Of a DNA stretch of 27,771 bases, positions 21,150 to 27,771 are shown piece after piece (within the stretch, counting starts at the first letter, position 1; each line of letters starts with the position of its first letter). Under the pieces are notes generated by a model. The model saw only the letters and a program-made list of their open reading frames with translations. It was not told the origin of the DNA and did not search any database. The stretch is from assembly GCA_036396755.1 (NCBI GenBank), contig DASWKG010000010.1, positions 1 through 27,771 of the forward strand, in the 5' to 3' direction. The stretch comes from DASWKG01 sp036396755. GTDB taxonomy: Bacteria; Actinomycetota; UBA4738; CALAEC01. The position numbers were made by a program, and so were the translations under genes.

Positions 21150-23984
21150 TTGGATACGGCACCGCCCCCCTCGAGCTGGCCGCGCGCGCGCCGCCGCGGG
21201 CTCCTGTGGGTGCTGCTGGCGCTCGCCGCGGCCTTCGTCCTCCTGACCGCGCTCGCCGGCTTCTACATCGACGTCCTGTGGTTCCGGGAGGTGCGGTTCT
21301 CCGGTGTCTTCTGGACCGTTCTCTGGACGCGCATCCTGCTCGCGGTGGTCTTCGGGTTGATCTTCTTCGCGATCCTTTACGCGAACCTCCTGATCGCCCG
21401 CGCCATCCGCCCCCGCTACCCGGTGTTCTCCCCCGGAGAGGAGGCGGTCGACCGCTACCGCGTCGCGATCGAGCCGTACGCCAAGTGGATCCTGCCGGGC
21501 GTCGCGCTCCTGTTCGCCGCCTTCGCCGCGACCGGCGTGGCCGGGCAGTGGGAGGCGTTCCAGCAGTGGCGGGTGTCGGGCTCCGTCTCGTTCGGGGTGC
21601 AGGACCCCATCTTCCACCGCGACATCTCGTTCTTCGTGCTCTCGCTCCCGTTCCTCAAGTTCGTCCAGGGGTGGCTGATCTCCTCGCTGATCGTCGTCAC
21701 GGTGGTCACCGCCGGCGCGCACTACCTGTGGAGCGGCATCCGGTTCCGCGCCGTCGGCGAGCGGGTCACCGCCCAGGTCAAGGCGCACCTGTCGGTCCTG
21801 CTTGGGCTCATCGTCCTGGTGAAGGCCTGGGGCTACCGGCTGGGCCAGTTCGACCTGCTCGTGTCCGAGCGGGGCACGGTCACGGGGGCCTCCTACACCG
21901 ACGTGAACGCGCAGCTCCCGGCGTTGAAGCTCCTGGTCCTCATCGCGGTCGTGTGCGCGCTGCTGTTCCTCGTGAACATCCGGTTCCGAGGGTGGGCGCT
22001 CCCGGCCGTTGCGCTCGCGCTCCTGGCGCTGGTCTCGATGGTCGCCGGGGCCGGGTACCCGGCGGCGGTCCAGCGCTTCCGGGTCGCGCCCCAGGAGCTG
22101 CAGCGCGAGCAGCCGTACATCGAGCAGAACATCGAGTTCACGAGGCGCGCGTACGGACTGTCGGACGTGGAGATGCGCTCGTTCCCGGCGGAGCCCGAGG
22201 TGAGTGCCGAGGAGATCGAGTCGAGCTCGGACACGATCGAGGACATCCGCGTGTGGAACCCGGCGGTCCTGCGCGACGCCTACCTCCAGCTCCAGCGCAT
22301 CAGGCCCTACTACGAGTTCGTCGACGTCGACGTCGACCGCTACGAGGTGGAGGGGGAGCGGCGTCTGGTGATGGTCGCGCCGAGAGAGATCACGCAAGAG
22401 GGCATCCCCGGCGGCGGCCGGACCTGGCAGAACCAGCACCTCTTCTACACGCACGGGTACGGCGTGGCAGCCGCTCGGGCCAACGAGGTCGTGCGCGAGG
22501 GCATCCCCGACCTGGTGCTCGCCGACATCCCTCCCGATGGCGTGCTCGCGAGCCAGCTCGGCGAGCCCCGCATCTACTTCCAGGAGGAGACGCACGTCCC
22601 GTTCGTGATGGTGAAGACCGACATGGACGAGCTCGACTACCCCACCGGCGACGCCGCGTTCGCGCGGACGCAGTACGAGGGCGAGGGGGGGATCGAGATG
22701 GGCGGCTTCCTCCGACGTGCCGCCTTCGCCTGGCGCTACCGCGACGTGAACCTGCTGATCTCGGGCCTCATCGACGGCGACAGCCGCATCCTCATCAACC
22801 ACGACATCTCGACCCGCGTGCAGAAGGTGGCCCCGTTCCTCAAGTACGACTCCGACCCCTACCTTGCGATGGTCGACGGCCGGGTCCTCTGGGTCTGGGA
22901 CGCCTACACGACGACGAACCAGTATCCGTACTCGGAGCGCGTCGACCTGAGCGCGATCAGCAACCTGCCGGGCCAGGTCAACTACATCCGGAACTCCGTC
23001 AAGGTCGTGGTCGATGCCTACGACGGGACGATGACGTTCTACGTCGTCGACGAGGAGGACCCCATCATCCAGGCGTGGCAGAAGGTGTTCCCGGACCTGT
23101 TCGAGCCGGCCTCGACCGCCTCGACCGGGCTGCGCGAGCACTTCCGCTACCCCGAGGACCTGTTCAAGGTCCAGGCGAGCCAGTTCGCGAACTACCACGT
23201 GACCGAGCCCTCGCAGTTCTACGCGAAGGAGGACTTCTGGGCGATCCCCGAGGTCCCGATCGACCCGACGGCCGAGTCCGAGGCCCAGCTCTCGCAGCTG
23301 CTCGACCCCTACTACGTGCTGCTGACGCTCCCCGGCGAGGAGGAGGCGGGCGAGCAGTTCCTGCTGTTCACCCCGTTCACGCCGGCGGAGCGCCCGCAGA
23401 TGGTGGCCTGGATGGCGGCGATCTCCGACCCCGAGGACTACGGGCGGATGGTGACCTACGAGTTCCCGCTCGAGCGGAACGTGCCGGGCCCCGAGAACGT
23501 CGCCGCCTACATCGCGCAGGACACCGAGGTCTCCCAGCAGATCAGCCTGTGGGACCAGCTGGGCTCCCGCGTGATCCACGGAGACCTGCTGGTCATCCCG
23601 GTGGGCCAGTCGTTCCTGTACGTCCAGCCGCTGTACCTGCAGTCGTCGGCCACCGGGTCGGCCATCCCCGAGCTGAAGCGCGTGGTCGTGGTGAGCGGCG
23701 ACGCGGTGACGATGGGGACGAGCCTCGAGACGGCGCTGACCGAGGCGTTCGGCCTCGACGAGGAGCCCGTCCCGGAGCCCGAGCCGACCCCCGAGCCGAC
23801 CCCGGGACCCGAGGACCCCACGGTGCCGCCGGGCGTCCGCGCCCTCCTGCGCGAGGCACAGGCGCACTACGATGCGGCCCAGGAGGCGCTCCTCGCGGGC
23901 GATCTCGCGACCTACCAGGACGAGATCGAGGCCATGGGCGAGGCGATCCTCCGCGCCAACGAGCTGCTCGACCAGGCCGCGTAG
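21150..23984 (+). CDS. UPF0182 family membrane protein
   Basis: This 944-residue protein belongs to UPF0182, widespread in actinobacteria and of unknown function. Seven TM segments lie in the first 300 residues, among them GLLWVLLALAAAFVLLTALA, WILPGVALLFAAFAATGVAG and WALPAVALALLALVSMVAGA. A long extracytoplasmic domain of about 560 residues follows, with family blocks PYYEFVDVDVDRYEVEGERR, YTHGYGVAAARANEVVREG and YPYSERVDLSAISNLPGQVN. A Pro/Glu linker (PEPEPTPEPTPGPED) leads to a C-terminal helical, coiled-coil-like tail (EAQAHYDAAQEALLAGDLAT). The TTG at 21150 is the only start that keeps the conserved N-terminal helix. It may be transcribed with the kinase and FecR lipoprotein. Confidence 0.9.
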   Translation: MDTAPPPSSWPRARRRGLLWVLLALAAAFVLLTALAGFYIDVLWFREVRFSGVFWTVLWTRILLAVVFGLIFFAILYANLLIARAIRPRYPVFSPGEEAVDRYRVAIEPYAKWILPGVALLFAAFAATGVAGQWEAFQQWRVSGSVSFGVQDPIFHRDISFFVLSLPFLKFVQGWLISSLIVVTVVTAGAHYLWSGIRFRAVGERVTAQVKAHLSVLLGLIVLVKAWGYRLGQFDLLVSERGTVTGASYTDVNAQLPALKLLVLIAVVCALLFLVNIRFRGWALPAVALALLALVSMVAGAGYPAAVQRFRVAPQELQREQPYIEQNIEFTRRAYGLSDVEMRSFPAEPEVSAEEIESSSDTIEDIRVWNPAVLRDAYLQLQRIRPYYEFVDVDVDRYEVEGERRLVMVAPREITQEGIPGGGRTWQNQHLFYTHGYGVAAARANEVVREGIPDLVLADIPPDGVLASQLGEPRIYFQEETHVPFVMVKTDMDELDYPTGDAAFARTQYEGEGGIEMGGFLRRAAFAWRYRDVNLLISGLIDGDSRILINHDISTRVQKVAPFLKYDSDPYLAMVDGRVLWVWDAYTTTNQYPYSERVDLSAISNLPGQVNYIRNSVKVVVDAYDGTMTFYVVDEEDPIIQAWQKVFPDLFEPASTASTGLREHFRYPEDLFKVQASQFANYHVTEPSQFYAKEDFWAIPEVPIDPTAESEAQLSQLLDPYYVLLTLPGEEEAGEQFLLFTPFTPAERPQMVAWMAAISDPEDYGRMVTYEFPLERNVPGPENVAAYIAQDTEVSQQISLWDQLGSRVIHGDLLVIPVGQSFLYVQPLYLQSSATGSAIPELKRVVVVSGDAVTMGTSLETALTEAFGLDEEPVPEPEPTPEPTPGPEDPTVPPGVRALLREAQAHYDAAQEALLAGDLATYQDEIEAMGEAILRANELLDQAA

Positions 23985-24002
23985 TCCGCGAGGGGAGAAC
24001 GC

Positions 24003-24512
24003 ATGGCAGACATCAGGGGGTCGATCGAGGGCGCCGTCCGGTACCTGTCCGAGCATCCGGACGAGGCCCGGTACACGGACTCGGTCGCCCGGGCGAGCCT
24101 CGGGGACGCGCTTCGGGTCGAGGTCGAGGGGCCGAACGGCGAGCGGATCACGACCGACATGGCCGGAGCCGTCGGCGGCCTCGGCGAGGAGCCCTCGCCG
24201 GGCTGGCTCTTCCGGGCCGCGATGGCGTCGTGCGTCGCGACGACGATCGGGATGGAGGCGGCGCGCGAGGGGCTGACGCTCACCGACCTCCGGGTGGAGG
24301 TCGACAGCGAGTCGGACGACCGCGGCATCCTGGGGATGGACGAGACGGTGCCCGCCGGCCCGCTGTCGACGACGATCAGGGTCAGGGCTCGCGCCGACGG
24401 CGTGGACGAGGGAACGCTGCGCCAGGTCGTCGAGCGCGGGGCGGCCCGCTGCCCCGTCTGCGACGCCACGAAGCGCGCCGTCGATGTGTCCGTGCGGATC
24501 GAGATGACCTGA
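24003..24512 (+). CDS. OsmC-like protein
   Basis: This 169-residue protein resembles the OsmC/Ohr superfamily of thiol-dependent peroxidase-like proteins. The helix with the first conserved cysteine reads FRAAMASCVATTIGMEAARE (Cys77). The second region near the C-terminus has RCPVCDATKRAVDVSVRIEM (Cys150 and Cys153). A Cys pair in these places reduces organic hydroperoxides in OsmC/Ohr; here an extra cysteine makes a CxxC, which some OsmC subgroups lack. The middle strand TLTDLRVEVDSESDDRGILG fits the family. The start at 24003 has a GGGGAG Shine-Dalgarno five nt away. It lies 18 nt after the UPF0182 stop, probably in the same transcript, and just upstream of the initiator tRNA. Confidence 0.85.
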   Translation: MADIRGSIEGAVRYLSEHPDEARYTDSVARASLGDALRVEVEGPNGERITTDMAGAVGGLGEEPSPGWLFRAAMASCVATTIGMEAAREGLTLTDLRVEVDSESDDRGILGMDETVPAGPLSTTIRVRARADGVDEGTLRQVVERGAARCPVCDATKRAVDVSVRIEMT

Positions 24513-24539
24513 GCGGGGCCGTTCGCGGCGACCGCCGGG

Positions 24540-24569
24540 ATGACGAGATGCGCGGGAGGCTGATAGCAT
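24540..24569 (+). promoter_or_regulatory. Promoter of the initiator tRNA
   Basis: ATGACG (24540-24545, four of six matches to TTGACA), an 18-nt spacer and TAGCAT (24564-24569) precede the mature tRNA 5' end at 24575 by only five nt. Little or no 5' leader is expected. Confidence 0.6.
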
Positions 24570-24574
24570 TGGGT

Positions 24575-24648
24575 CGCGCGGTGGAGCAGTCTGGTAGCTC
24601 GCTGGGCTCATAACCCAGAGGTCGTAGGTTCAAATCCTACCCGCGCAA
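24575..24648 (+). tRNA. Initiator tRNA-Met (anticodon CAT)
   Basis: A full cloverleaf can be drawn. The acceptor stem is CGCGCGG with CCGCGCA, the D stem GAGC/GCTC, the anticodon stem CTGGG/CCCAG with loop CTCATAA (CAT at 24609-24611), and the T stem GTAGG/CCTAC with loop TTCAAAT; the discriminator is A24648. Two hallmarks identify it as the bacterial initiator, not elongator Met: the first acceptor pair is mismatched (C1 with A72), and the anticodon stem has three consecutive G-C pairs next to the loop. CCA is not encoded and must be added. The D loop is AGTCTGGTA. It is a single-copy tRNA, not in a cluster, in this window. Confidence 0.97.
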
Positions 24649-24662
24649 CTCAGCGAGCTCGT

Positions 24663-24679
24663 GCCCGGGCTTCGCGGGC
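24663..24679 (+). terminator. Weak hairpin after the initiator tRNA
   Basis: GCCCG (24663-24667) and CGGGC (24675-24679) form a 5-bp stem with a GGCTTCG loop, 15 nt after the tRNA. No U-tract follows. The rest of 24649-24723 holds nothing else I can identify. Confidence 0.3.
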
Positions 24680-24723
24680 TCAGATCACGACGCGAAACGA
24701 AGCCGATCACGAGGGCGTTGCGG

Positions 24724-27354
24724 CTACGGCAGATCCTCACCGTTCTCGCAGTGGGGCGGGGGACCGCCTAGGCGATCGGGGTCGCACTCCGGGAGATCGA
24801 TGTAGATGATCCTCTGCATGCTCGGGATCGCGCTCGCGTAGACCGTGATGCGGTAGTGGCCGGCCGGAAGCGGCGTCACCGCGCCGAGGGTCTCGGACGA
24901 GAACTCCGTGTCCGACCAGTTCGCTTCGGGATCCGACAGCGGAAAGAAGGTCTGCCCGCTGTCGACGCGCATGAGCTGGACGAGCGGGTAATTCGTGGCG
25001 GAGCTGGTGAACGAGCTTCCCGAACCCTCCGAATCGCCCCGGAAGCCGGTGCCGGTCAGGACGAGCGAGGCCGGCTGGACGAGCGGATCGGGGACGGTCG
25101 AGAGGACGGGGCGGCGTGCGTCGGAGAAGCCGAGGCCCGTGTCGAACAGCTCCGCCGTGTTCGAGTTCCCGCTGACCTCGCCTGGGCCGCCGGTGATCAG
25201 GACCTTGCCGCTCGTGAGTAGCGTCGCCGTGTCGAAGTAGCGCACCGCGGTCATAGGCGGAAGCGACGTGAAGGTCCCTGTGGCCGGGTCGAACAGCTCG
25301 GCCGTGTTGCCGATCTTCCCCTGGAGCAGGTTGCCGCCTCCGGTGATCAGGACCGTCCCGTTCGGCAGCAGAGTCGCCTTGTGGAAGTAGCGCTCCGAGA
25401 CCATGGTGTTCGAGAGCAGCGTGAAAGTCCCCGTGGCCGGGTCGAACAGCTCGGCCGCGTTCGAGAACCTCGTGCCCGTATCGCCCCCGGTGATCAGCAC
25501 CTGGCCGCTCGGGAGCAGCGTCGCCGTGTGGCTATCGCGCGGCGAGGTCATGGGCGGAAGAGCCGCGAAGGTGCCCGAGGCCGGGTCGAACAGCTCGGCT
25601 GAGCTCATTGGCAGGGCCCCAAAGACGGCATTCGCTTCACGACCTCCGGTGATCAGGACCTTCCCGCTCGGGAGCAGCGTCGCCGTGTGGCCCATGCGCG
25701 CTGAGATCATGGCCGAAGGCGACGTGAAGGTTCCCGAAACCGGATCGAACAGCTCGGCCGTGTTCGTGTGCCCGGAGGTTCCGCGGCCTCCGGTGATCAG
25801 GACCTTGCCGCTGCGCAGCAGCGTCGCCGTGTGGTTGTTACGCGCGATGCTCATCGTTCCCGGCACGTCCGTGAAGGTTCCCGTGTCCGGGTCAAACAGC
25901 TCGGCGGTGTTCCTGTACCCGAAGCCGAAGCCGCCGGCGATCAGGACCTTGCCGCTCGGCAACAGCGTCGCCGTGTGCCAATTGCGTCTCGAGGACATGG
26001 TGCTTGCCACCGGCGTGAAGGTCCCCGTGGCCGGGTCGAACAGCTCGGCCGTGTCCGTGTTCCCGCTGGTCGTGACGTTGTCGCCGGTGGCGCCGCCGGC
26101 GATCAGGACCTTGCCGTTCGGGAGGAGAGTCGCCGTGTGGCCCGTGCGTCCCAAGCTCATGGTGTTCGGCAAGAGCGACGTGAAGCCCCCCGAGGCCGGG
26201 GCGAACAGCTCCGCGGTGTTCGTGGTCAGGTCCCCCGTATCGCCCCCCGCCAGCAGGATCCTGCCGCCCGGGAGCATCGTCGCGCTGTGGTAGGCGCGCG
26301 CCGAGGTCATGGTGCTCGGCAAGAGCGACATGAAGGTACCCGTGGCCGGGTCGAACAGCTCCGCTGTGTTCGTGGGGTCGGAAAGCGTCGGCTGTCCGCC
26401 GGTGAGCAGGACCTTGCCACTCGGCATGAGCGTCGCGGTGTGGCCCTGGCGCGGCGAGGTCATGGGCGGAAGCAACATGAAGGATCCCGAGGCCGGGTCG
26501 AACAGCTCGGCCGTGTTCATCCCCGCAAGCTGGCCTCCAGCCAGGAGGACTTTGCCCCCAGGCAGAAGCGTCGCCGAGTGGAGGTCCCGCGCCACGTTCA
26601 AGGGCGGAAGCGGCGTGAAGGTACCCGAGGCCGGGTCGTAGAGCTCCGCCGTGCTCGAGTTCGACCCCGCACTGTTGCTACCCGCAAACAGCACCTTGCC
26701 GCTCGGGAGCAGGGTGGCCGTGTGCTGGTAGCGCTCCTTGGTCATGGGCGCAATGGCCGTGAAGGTCCCCGAGGCAGGGTCGAACAGCTCGGTCGCCTTG
26801 GTGGGCCCCCCCGTGAAGCTTCCGGCGATCAGGACCTTGCCGTTCTGCAGCAGCGTGGCCGTGTGGCCCCGGCGCGCCAGGGTCATGGTGTTCGGGAGCG
26901 CAGTGAAGGTTCCCGAAGCCGGGTCGAACAGCTCCGCCGTGTCCGTGTTCCCGCTGCCTGTGGAGCCTCCGGCGATCAGGACCTTGCCGTTCGGGAGCAG
27001 CGTTGCGGTGTGGTATATCCGCGCCGAGGCCATGGTGCTCGAGAGCGCCGTGAAGGTTCCCTCGGCCGGGTCGAAGAGCTCGGCCGTGTTCAACGGCGCG
27101 AACTGTGGATAGTTCGGGCCCCCTCCGGCGATCAGGATCTTGCCGTTCTGCAGAACCGTCGTTGTGTGGTGGTAGCGCGCCGAGGTCATCGACCCCACCG
27201 GGCTGAACGACGGAGCATCGAGAGGCCCGGGCGTGTCCGCCCCCGCCTGTGTCAGCGTGCTGGGCAAGCCCGCCGTGAGGGCGAGACAAAGGGCGATGAC
27301 CATGGTGACCCGCGGCGAACCGTTCCCCTTCGGCGACCTTGAACGCTCAATCAT
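24724..27354 (-). CDS. Secreted Kelch-repeat protein with 14 Kelch motifs
   Basis: This 876-residue protein has an N-terminal signal peptide (after SPKGNGSPRVT, core MVIALCLALTAGLPSTLTQA). A long Kelch region follows with 14 motifs of about 48-55 residues. Each has HTATLLPSGKVLIAGG, a variable loop, then NTAELFDPASGTFT and a PM...AR turn. The first strand is supplied by the N-terminus and the last by the final NTAELFD, as in closed beta-propellers. A C-terminal Ig-like domain (about 740-860: LVLTGTGFRGDSEGSGSSF, ATNYPLVQLMRVDSGQTFF, PAGHYRITVYASAIPS) matches the domain seen in galactose-oxidase-like Kelch proteins. The start has a GGAGGAG Shine-Dalgarno six nt away. An adhesin or surface role is inferred; no enzyme residues could be assigned. 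Confidence 0.9.
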   Translation of the reverse strand: MIERSRSPKGNGSPRVTMVIALCLALTAGLPSTLTQAGADTPGPLDAPSFSPVGSMTSARYHHTTTVLQNGKILIAGGGPNYPQFAPLNTAELFDPAEGTFTALSSTMASARIYHTATLLPNGKVLIAGGSTGSGNTDTAELFDPASGTFTALPNTMTLARRGHTATLLQNGKVLIAGSFTGGPTKATELFDPASGTFTAIAPMTKERYQHTATLLPSGKVLFAGSNSAGSNSSTAELYDPASGTFTPLPPLNVARDLHSATLLPGGKVLLAGGQLAGMNTAELFDPASGSFMLLPPMTSPRQGHTATLMPSGKVLLTGGQPTLSDPTNTAELFDPATGTFMSLLPSTMTSARAYHSATMLPGGRILLAGGDTGDLTTNTAELFAPASGGFTSLLPNTMSLGRTGHTATLLPNGKVLIAGGATGDNVTTSGNTDTAELFDPATGTFTPVASTMSSRRNWHTATLLPSGKVLIAGGFGFGYRNTAELFDPDTGTFTDVPGTMSIARNNHTATLLRSGKVLITGGRGTSGHTNTAELFDPVSGTFTSPSAMISARMGHTATLLPSGKVLITGGREANAVFGALPMSSAELFDPASGTFAALPPMTSPRDSHTATLLPSGQVLITGGDTGTRFSNAAELFDPATGTFTLLSNTMVSERYFHKATLLPNGTVLITGGGNLLQGKIGNTAELFDPATGTFTSLPPMTAVRYFDTATLLTSGKVLITGGPGEVSGNSNTAELFDTGLGFSDARRPVLSTVPDPLVQPASLVLTGTGFRGDSEGSGSSFTSSATNYPLVQLMRVDSGQTFFPLSDPEANWSDTEFSSETLGAVTPLPAGHYRITVYASAIPSMQRIIYIDLPECDPDRLGGPPPHCENGEDLP
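24781..25081 (-). repeat. Copy 1 of a long direct repeat (Kelch C-terminal domain)
   Basis: This segment aligns without gaps to 27471-27771, offset 2690. I counted 31 differences in 301 positions (about 90% identity). The last 51 positions are identical, so similarity rises toward the window edge. It encodes the C-terminal Ig-like domain. Confidence 0.9.
25137..27160 (-). repeat. Tandem Kelch coding repeats, about 145-165 bp each
   Basis: Fourteen copies of a unit centred on a sequence close to GTCGAACAGCTC (encoding the AELFD motif) recur every 145-165 bp. They correspond to the 14 Kelch motifs. The unit lengths vary by whole codons, so the reading frame is kept. Confidence 0.88.
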
Positions 27355-27360
27355 CGAATT

Positions 27361-27367
27361 CTCCTCC
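27361..27367 (-). promoter_or_regulatory. Shine-Dalgarno GGAGGAG of the Kelch gene
   Basis: GGAGGAG lies six nt before the ATG at 27354 on the minus strand. It sets the start and shows that the upstream in-frame extension is not used. Confidence 0.75.
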
Positions 27368-27410
27368 GCTCGGCGTTGCGACCTCCTGGGTACCTTCTCG
27401 AACCGATCCG

Positions 27411-27771
27411 TCATCCTGTCGACCCAATCGACATGTCGCAGCCGGGCATGGGCCCGCCGAGACGTTCGGGGTCGCACTCCGGGAGATCGATGTAGACGAT
27501 CTTCTGAAGACTCGGGATGGCGTTGGTGTACACGGTGATGCCGTAATGGCCGGCCGGAATCGGCGTAATCGTCCCGATGGTCTCGGACGAGAACGTCGTG
27601 TCCGACCAGTTCGCTTCGGGATCCGAGAGCGGGAAGAACGTCTGGCCGCTGTCGATCCGCATGAGCTGGACGAGCGGGTAATTCGTGGCGGAGCTGCTGA
27701 ACGAGCTTCCCGCCGCCTCCGAATCGCCCCGGAAGCCGGTGCCGGTCAGGACGAGCGAGGCCGGCTGGACG
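27411..27771 (-). CDS. Second Kelch-type protein, C-terminal fragment (cut by window edge)
   Basis: The last 119 codons of a second gene are visible, open to the right edge of the window. The encoded domain matches the C-terminal Ig-like domain of the Kelch protein just downstream: ASLVLTGTGFRGDSEAAGSS, QLMRIDSGQTFFPLSDPEAN and SLQKIVYIDLPECDPERLGG. The final tail (GPMPGCDMSIGSTG) differs. A Kelch propeller is expected beyond the edge, but this is inferred from the neighbour. The gap to the next Kelch start is 56 nt, so the two are probably co-transcribed. The internal ATG at 27662 is not a start because the domain continues upstream of it. Confidence 0.82.
   Translation of the reverse strand, partial: VQPASLVLTGTGFRGDSEAAGSSFSSSATNYPLVQLMRIDSGQTFFPLSDPEANWSDTTFSSETIGTITPIPAGHYGITVYTNAIPSLQKIVYIDLPECDPERLGGPMPGCDMSIGSTG
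27471..27771 (-). repeat. Copy 2 of a long direct repeat (Kelch C-terminal domain)
   Basis: Partner of 24781-25081. The repeat runs off the window at 27771, so its full length cannot be seen. Confidence 0.9.

Noticed and set aside
19734..24611. Very long open frame (about 1600 codons) on the minus strand opposite the FecR, UPF0182 and OsmC genes
   Set aside because: Its translation is Arg/Pro/Asp-rich with no domain, and the plus strand carries clear conserved proteins. It is a shadow of GC3-biased coding.
25137..27160. Regularly spaced repeats that could suggest a CRISPR array
   Set aside because: The period is 145-165 bp, the 'spacers' are also similar to each other, and the repeats translate into in-frame Kelch motifs.
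24724..27354. Kelch protein as an active galactose oxidase or glyoxal oxidase
   Set aside because: The C-terminal domain resembles that group, but I could not place the copper ligands or the Tyr-Cys cofactor residues in the repeat region.
24781..27771. Long direct repeat as the ends of a transposon
   Set aside because: Both copies encode the same protein domain in frame, and no transposase or terminal inverted repeat is present.

Overview
The window is a GC-rich bacterial chromosome segment with dense genes, a strong G/C preference at third codon positions and mostly short intergenic gaps. The gene set points to an actinobacterium, probably an uncultured or deep-branching one. It includes an Rv2578c-type radical SAM protein, a DUF2342-type zincin linked to coenzyme F420 genomes, a UPF0182 membrane protein and an SCP2-domain protein. 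There is no phage, transposase, CRISPR array or rRNA. It is mostly core genome, with one repeat-rich surface-protein locus at the right edge.

Layout. 1-1463 (minus): ECF sigma factor, a membrane-anchored partner (probable anti-sigma factor) and the start of an exported protein. 1519-2544 (minus): radical SAM protein behind a LexA-type SOS box. 2607-4788 (plus): methyltransferase, small HTH protein, SCP2 protein and a YgjP-type metallopeptidase. 4799-5428 (minus): uracil phosphoribosyltransferase upp. 5544-10708 (plus): a BMP-type nucleoside ABC importer (lipoprotein, double ATPase, two permeases), divergent from upp, so uptake and base salvage sit together. 10730-11722: trpS. 11745-13753 (minus): DUF2342-like zincin and an unknown protein. 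13899-15784 (plus): a solitary mreB overlapped by a DUF1028 gene with a peptidoglycan-binding-like tail. 15781-16092 (minus): small two-TM protein. 16143-17135: PDZ-Lon-like (YlbL-type) protease. 17164-23984: large sensor histidine kinase, FecR-domain lipoprotein and UPF0182 protein. 24003-24512: OsmC-like protein. 24575-24648: initiator tRNA-Met. 24724 to the right edge (minus): two tandem secreted Kelch-repeat proteins, the second cut by the window end.

Regulation stands out more than gene content. Many genes have a TANNNT -10 hexamer ending only 6-9 nt before the start codon and no Shine-Dalgarno, which indicates leaderless mRNAs. This pattern fixes several starts (radical SAM, upp, trpS, the 16092 and 16143 pair). 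Genes with a true leader (SCP2, BMP lipoprotein, OsmC, Kelch) instead carry a strong Shine-Dalgarno. Two genes, DUF1028 and the YgjP-type peptidase, have no ATG/GTG/TTG where the family N-terminus must lie. Each has an in-frame CTG overlapping the upstream TGA stop (CTGA); the DUF1028 case also has a well-spaced GGAGG.

Best leads: the SOS box embedded in the radical SAM promoter; the CTGA-coupled CTG starts; a 53-nt near-perfect hairpin between mreB and the zincin gene; and the tandem 14-motif Kelch genes with a 90% identical repeat. I found no clearly new multi-gene system. The kinase-FecR lipoprotein pair and the mreB-DUF1028 pair are the most suggestive couplings.
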